Below, one piece after another: positions 42,031-45,137 of a stretch of 45,137 nucleotides of DNA; position 1 is the first letter of the stretch, and each line of letters opens with the position of its first letter. This stretch comes from Burkholderiales bacterium. GTDB lineage: Bacteria; Pseudomonadota; Gammaproteobacteria; Burkholderiales; JAEUOS01. The stretch is taken from assembly GCA_947473125.1 (NCBI GenBank), contig CANJDH010000031.1, positions 1 to 45,137 of the forward strand, read 5' to 3'. The notes beneath the pieces are model-generated. The model saw only the letters and a program-made list of their open reading frames with translations, searched no databases and was not told the origin of the DNA. A program made the translations under genes and the position numbers.

Positions 42031-42881
42031 AAAGGGAACTGATACAAAAGCTGCACCAGAGTTTTGAGGGTTGCGCCCATAACGACAACGGTGTCGAGTA
42101 CTGGCTTGCGCGCGAGTTGCAAACCTTGCTTGGCTACACCGAATGGCGCAACTTTCTGGCGGTGGTCAGCAAGGCCAGGATCGCCTGTGAACAAGCCGGG
42201 CAAGCCGAGACGGATCATTTTGTTGACGTCAACAAAATGATCGGATTGGCGAAGGGTGCGCAGCGGGAAGTAGACGACGTCGCGCTGACCCGATATGCCT
42301 GCTACCTGATTGCGCAAAACGGCGACCCGCGCAAGGATGCGATCGCTTTTGCCATGACCTACTTTGCAGTGCAAACGCGCAAGCAGGAGTTGATCGAAAC
42401 GCGCATCGCCGAATGGGAGCGTCTGCAAGCCCGCGAAAAGCTCACGCTCTCCCAAAAAGAACTCTCAGGGGTGCTATATGAGCGCGGTATCGACAGCCCC
42501 GGGTTCGGCCACATTCTGAGCAAAGGCGACGCAGCGCTGTTCGGCGGCCTGACCACCCAAAACATGAAAGACCGGCTTGAGATTCCCGAAGGTCGGCCGC
42601 TCGCAGATTTCCTGCCCGCCATCACCATCAAGGCCAAGGATTTCGCCAACGAAATCACGAACACGCAAGTCAAACAGCAAGACTTGCAGGGCGAGCCGGG
42701 CATTGCGAACGAGCACGTTAAAAACAACCGCGATGTGCGCAGACTGCTGACCGACCGCAACATTTATCCGGAACGGCTTCCAGCCGCGGAAGATGTGAAA
42801 AAGCTGGAGCGGCGCATCAAGTCGGAGCAGATGAAGCTGCCGCGCGAAGCGCCAAAACTTGGGAAGACGCCACGGCGGTAG
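42027..42881 (+). CDS. dinD: DNA damage-inducible protein D
   Basis: A 284-residue protein with the DinD marks: VEYWLARELQTLLGYTEWRN, ETDHFVDVNKMIGLAKGAQR, DVALTRYACYLIAQNGDPRK and AFAMTYFAVQTRKQELIETR. It carries the BRO-N-like module common to Din and phage anti-repressor families. E. coli DinD is SOS-induced and inhibits RecA-mediated strand exchange. The start is GTG 42027, overlapping the XRE stop. No LexA-box is visible just upstream. The last few codons (KTPRR, stop at 42881) lie within a region homologous to hicB, so the natural C-terminus was probably replaced. Confidence 0.9.
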   Translation: MKRELIQKLHQSFEGCAHNDNGVEYWLARELQTLLGYTEWRNFLAVVSKARIACEQAGQAETDHFVDVNKMIGLAKGAQREVDDVALTRYACYLIAQNGDPRKDAIAFAMTYFAVQTRKQELIETRIAEWERLQAREKLTLSQKELSGVLYERGIDSPGFGHILSKGDAALFGGLTTQNMKDRLEIPEGRPLADFLPAITIKAKDFANEITNTQVKQQDLQGEPGIANEHVKNNRDVRRLLTDRNIYPERLPAAEDVKKLERRIKSEQMKLPREAPKLGKTPRR

Positions 42882-43195
42882 CGCGCGACGCCATCCTCGT
42901 GCGTCTCGAGGGCCTGCAGGGCGAAGGCAAAGCCGCTTTTGGCCAATGCGGGCCGCCCAGCCCGGTTGACATGCACGCGGGCCATTCGTGGCTTGCGGCC
43001 AAAGCGGACTTCAAAGGCTGGATCTGGGCAATCGTCGAAATCGACCCCGAAGACCTCTCGGACGCAGTCGAGCGCGTCAACATCACGGTCCCTAAGCGTG
43101 TGCTGACGGCGGCGGATAGATATGCGGCGGCGCGCGGGGAAACGCGTTCCGGCTTATCTGCGCGCGCGGCGTTGGAGACTATGGCGCGGGATTGA
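42863..43195 (+). pseudogene. hicB fragment, 5'-truncated (copy F)
   Basis: From 42863 (EDATAVARDAILVRLEGLQ) to the stop at 43195 (ALETMARD) this matches intact HicB from about residue 38 to the end. It has an inserted stretch (HSWLAAKA-like) near the middle and small changes elsewhere. The 5' part encoding the first beta strands is missing, and its 5' end overlaps dinD. There is no start codon at a proper place. ARD, AVERVNIT and the RHH region (VPKRVLTAADRYAAARGETRSG) are preserved. Confidence 0.8.
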
Positions 43196-43202
43196 AACGA
43201 TA

Positions 43203-43290
43203 CCTACGCCAGAAGCCGCTCCAGGGGCCATTCTTGAGGCTATATCGGCTGCAGGCATTGGTGGGAGCGCTTCTCTGACCGGCTTCCAGT
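43203..43290. repeat. REP-like dispersed repeat, copy F
   Basis: CCGCTCCAGGGGCCATTCTT, then CTATATCGGCTGCAGGCATT and GGTGGGAGCGCTTCTCTGACC. It aligns almost without gaps with the copy at 41150-41236, and both follow a hicB 3' end. Confidence 0.7.
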
Positions 43291-43322
43291 TAAAAGTTGC
43301 AATTCCCTGATAACTATATTTA

Positions 43323-43357
43323 TTGACAGTATTTAGGATTTTCGGCAACATACTTTC
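43323..43357 (+). promoter_or_regulatory. promoter/operator element, second copy
   Basis: TTGACA at 43323-43328, GACAGTAT at 43325-43332 and ATACTTTC at 43350-43357, one mismatch from a perfect inverted repeat. The first ATG follows directly at 43358. Duplicated together with the REP copy and hicB tail from the 41.3 kb region, or vice versa. Confidence 0.5.
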
Positions 43358-43585
43358 ATGCGCACGAAATCTGAAACCCCGGCCGCACCGCTTGAGCGGC
43401 TGACGCACGATTTGCGGACGGCGTTTCCAAATTCGAGCCGGACTGATCGCCAAATTGGCCGATCAACGGCAATTGAAAATAGTTCGACATGTCGTTATGA
43501 TGCAAGCACTACCTCCCCTGCGGCTTCGTCCGTTGGGCGCGCGGGCCTCTTCGGAGGCCCGAGCTTTTTTGTGGGCGGGCAATGA
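43358..43585 (+). pseudogene. ORF of doubtful coding status behind the operator
   Basis: A 75-codon ORF, MRTKSETPAAPLERLTHDLR onward, opens just behind the operator copy. Its second half (from about SSTCRYDAS) has no protein-like composition, and it runs through the terminator hairpin at 43542, so it is at best a truncated gene start. No homology recognised. Confidence 0.2.
43542..43570 (+). terminator. Rho-independent terminator
   Basis: Perfect 8 bp stem CGGGCCTC/GAGGCCCG (43542-43549, 43554-43561) with a TTCG tetraloop, then AGC and six T residues (43565-43570). It would end transcription from the 43323 promoter, upstream of hicAB. Confidence 0.9.
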
Positions 43586-43650
43586 GGAGCATCGTCCACG
43601 ACGATGGCTTCAATCCGCATTGCAGCGTGCTCGACGCGGCGCCGACCTTA

Positions 43651-43667
43651 GTGTGTACAATACACAC
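43651..43667 (+). promoter_or_regulatory. hicAB operator and -10 element
   Basis: Perfect 7 bp arms GTGTGTA and TACACAC around a CAA centre. TACAAT (43656-43661) inside the palindrome is a likely -10 box. The hicA ATG starts 2 bp after the right arm, so the transcript would have almost no leader. HicB antitoxins autorepress by binding palindromes at this position. The -35 is weak. Confidence 0.75.
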
Positions 43668-43669
43668 TC

Positions 43670-43846
43670 ATGAATAGCCGCGACCTGATGGCCGAGCTGC
43701 AGGCGGCCGGCTGGAAGGTCGCCCGCGTGCGCGGCAGCCACCATCAACTGGTCAAGGATGGCAAAACCGTCACGGTGCCGCACCCCAAGAAAGACTTGGG
43801 GCTGGGCCTGGTCAAGGCGATCCGCAAACAGGCCGGTTTGAAGTAG
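43670..43846 (+). CDS. hicA: HicA-type mRNA interferase toxin
   Basis: A 58-residue protein: MNSRDLMAELQAAGWKVARV, then RGSHHQL and VTVPHPKKDLGLGLVKAIRK. The SHH motif holds the catalytic histidine of the double-stranded RNA-binding-like HicA fold, and the basic C-terminus is typical. HicA cleaves mRNA and is neutralised by HicB, encoded directly downstream. The reading frame is complete. The stop is followed by the HicB ribosome site (TAGGAG) and start 5 bp later. Intact by sequence, so this is the only apparently complete toxin-antitoxin pair in the region. Confidence 0.9.
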   Translation: MNSRDLMAELQAAGWKVARVRGSHHQLVKDGKTVTVPHPKKDLGLGLVKAIRKQAGLK

Positions 43847-43851
43847 GAGCC

Positions 43852-44259
43852 ATGAACATGCGCTACCCGATTGCGATCGAACCCGGCGACGACAAGCACG
43901 CTTTCGGCGTTGTCGTCCCTGATCTGCCCGGCTGCTTCTCGGCGGGAGATTCCCTCGACGACGCCATGGCCCAGGCGCGCGACGCCATCCTCCTGCATCT
44001 CGAAGGCCTGCTCGACGAGGGCAAAGCCCTGCCGCAGCCCAGCCCGGTTGACATGCATGCGGGCAATCCGGACTTCAAAGGCTGGATCTGGGCAATCGTC
44101 GAAATCGACCCCGAAGACCTCTCGGACGCAGTCGAGCGCGTCAACATCACCTTTCCCAAGCGTGTGCTGACGGCGGCGGACAGATATGCGGCGGCGCGCG
44201 GGGAAACGCGTTCCGGTTTTCTGGCGCGCGCGGCGTTGGAGACGATGGCGCGGGATTAA
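43852..44259 (+). CDS. hicB: HicB-type antitoxin with RHH DNA-binding domain
   Basis: A 135-residue protein. The N-terminal HicB domain (MNMRYPIAIEPGDDKHAFGV, VPDLPGCFSAGDSLDDAM, QARDAILLHLEGLL) precedes a linker and a ribbon-helix-helix C-terminal domain (VNITFPKRVLTAADRYAAAR, GETRSGFLARAALETMARD). It neutralises HicA and represses the operon through the palindrome at 43651. Two incomplete copies of the same gene lie at 41074 and 42863, both carrying its 3' end. Confidence 0.92.
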   Translation: MNMRYPIAIEPGDDKHAFGVVVPDLPGCFSAGDSLDDAMAQARDAILLHLEGLLDEGKALPQPSPVDMHAGNPDFKGWIWAIVEIDPEDLSDAVERVNITFPKRVLTAADRYAAARGETRSGFLARAALETMARD

Positions 44260-44264
44260 AACGG

Positions 44265-44330
44265 CACCCGCCCCAACAGCCGCTCCAGGAGTCATTCTTG
44301 GAGGTTTGCTGTCCGCGATCGCTGGCAGAA
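44265..44330. repeat. REP-like dispersed repeat, copy G
   Basis: CAGCCGCTCCAGGAGTCATTC, TTGGAGG and a shorter, more diverged tail (GCGATCGCTGGCAGAAGG). It follows the stop of intact hicB by about 6 bp, as in the two fragment copies. The rest of the 213 bp gap to the nuclease gene is AT-rich and holds nothing recognised. Confidence 0.55.
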
Positions 44331-44472
44331 GGACCTCTCCAGCCATATGGCATTCCGAAAATAAATAAAAATATCGCTCAAAAAGGCTTGCTCCGCCTAA
44401 ATGCAGTCGATTTAATCGCGTGGTTCCAGCCTGAACACAAGCCGATGCCGTACCCAACCAAAGGCAAGCACC

Positions 44473-45137
44473 ATGCACAAGCGTGACGGCGCAATAAGCT
44501 ACTCCGCGTCCGATTTGGTTGGCTTCCTCGAATGCGCCCATCTCACCGCGGTGAACCTCATCGATCTCGACACCCCGCTTGAGCGCGCCAAGCCGGACGA
44601 GCAGGTCGAACTGATCCAGGACAAGGGCTTCGCGCACGAGGCCGATTACCTCGCCACGCTGCGCGCACGTCCTGGCCGCTTGGTGGAGCTATCCAACAAA
44701 GGCAAGTTCGCAGACAACCTCGCCAAGACCCAGGCTGCGATGGTGGAAGGTGCCGACATCATCTTCCAGGCATCACTGGCACAAGGCCCCTTCATGGGCT
44801 ATGCCGACTTCCTGATGCGGGTCGAGACACCTTCCAAGCTCGGTGCGTGGAGCTACGAAGTGGCCGATACCAAGCTGGCCCACCGCGCCAAACCCAAGTT
44901 CATGATCCAGCTTGCGCATTACTCCGAGCTGCTCGCCTTGGCGCAGGGCAAAGCTCCAGAGCATATGCACCTGGTGCTCGGCAATCGCACCGAGCGCGCC
45001 TTTCGCATGGCCGACTACACCCACTATTACCGGCGCCTGCGCCAGCGCTTCGACGCGTTTCTTGCCGAACGCCCTGCAACCACCCCCGAGAAATGCGACC
45101 ACTGCAGCCTGTGCGACTGGCGCGAACGCTGCGCCGC
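44473..45137 (+). CDS. RecB-like (TM0106-type) nuclease, N-terminal part (cut by window edge)
   Basis: 221 codons are visible up to the window end. The protein starts MHKRDGAISYSASDLVGFLE and has a PDDEXK-type core: FMGYADFLMRVE followed by SYEVADTKLAHRAKPKFMIQ, where Asp, the Glu/Asp-x-Lys segment and Gln form the RecB-family active site. A Cys cluster CDHCSLCDWRERC follows; with the early Cys in FLECAH it resembles AddB/TM0106 iron-sulfur clusters. In the TM0106 family this nuclease half is often fused to a C-terminal DNA2/NAM7-type helicase, which would lie outside the window. A role in DNA repair or defence fits the neighbourhood. Confidence 0.85.
   Translation, partial: MHKRDGAISYSASDLVGFLECAHLTAVNLIDLDTPLERAKPDEQVELIQDKGFAHEADYLATLRARPGRLVELSNKGKFADNLAKTQAAMVEGADIIFQASLAQGPFMGYADFLMRVETPSKLGAWSYEVADTKLAHRAKPKFMIQLAHYSELLALAQGKAPEHMHLVLGNRTERAFRMADYTHYYRRLRQRFDAFLAERPATTPEKCDHCSLCDWRERCA

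Noticed and set aside
39264-44330. Insertion sequence or integrase-bearing island
   Set aside because: The region is full of fragments and repeats, but no transposase, integrase, terminal inverted repeats or att-like direct repeats at the ends were found.

Overview
This is a 45.1 kb, GC-rich chromosomal window, most likely from a betaproteobacterium of Burkholderiales type. The main evidence is three complete Bug-type (tripartite tricarboxylate) solute-binding proteins and the tail of a fourth, a DctPQM TRAP operon, YghU glutathione transferases, HD-GYP/DUF3391 proteins and densely packed genes with ATGA overlaps. No rRNA, tRNA, CRISPR array, transposase or integrase was seen. The assignment rests on gene families only.

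Layout. 1-2.2 kb: two DUF3391/HD-GYP genes in tandem on the minus strand (the left one cut by the window edge) and a small secreted protein. 2.3-3.3 kb: a Bug protein. 3.6-8.6 kb: a tightly overlapping four-gene ABC-2/GldG-type operon. 8.7-13.4 kb (minus): a molybdopterin oxidoreductase, a SulP transporter and a class I methyltransferase. 13.7-17.4 kb: a dctP-dctQ-dctM TRAP operon ending in its probable GntR/FCD regulator, with two copies of the palindrome ATTATYGATAAT upstream. 17.6-22.2 kb: a PhnD-like periplasmic protein followed by a hybrid histidine kinase, with a convergent response regulator/HD-GYP gene. 22.5-23.4 kb: a 3-hydroxyisobutyrate-dehydrogenase-type oxidoreductase.

23.5-29.2 kb is the most novel part. 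A DsrE-like gene, a TusA-like gene and a second DsrE-like gene precede a phosphonate-type ABC importer (PhnD-PhnE-PhnC), and the run ends with a fusion of a TusA-like domain to a MetE-type zinc methyltransferase domain. All four zinc ligands and the homocysteine-site residues are retained. This looks like an import-and-process pathway for a small sulfur (or selenium) compound, with sulfur-carrier proteins and a thiol methyl/alkyltransferase. The substrate cannot be read from the sequence.

29.4-39.1 kb is a metabolic and transport stretch: two EamA exporters, a bicupin-like protein with two Bug proteins, a DUF1446/AtuA fragment, two yghU paralogues, a DUF3617 protein, a Gly/Gln-rich secreted protein and an enoyl-CoA hydratase homologue. 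39.3-44.3 kb is a scrambled toxin-antitoxin and defence patchwork: an XRE gene coupled to a MazE-like tail, two near-identical XRE genes, a collapsed DUF1016 nuclease, a DUF2442 gene with a DUF4160 remnant, dinD, an intact hicAB module and two hicB fragments, with repeated hicB-tail/REP/operator blocks at the joints. The window ends inside a RecB-like nuclease gene. A REP-like dispersed repeat recurs at least seven times in intergenic DNA.
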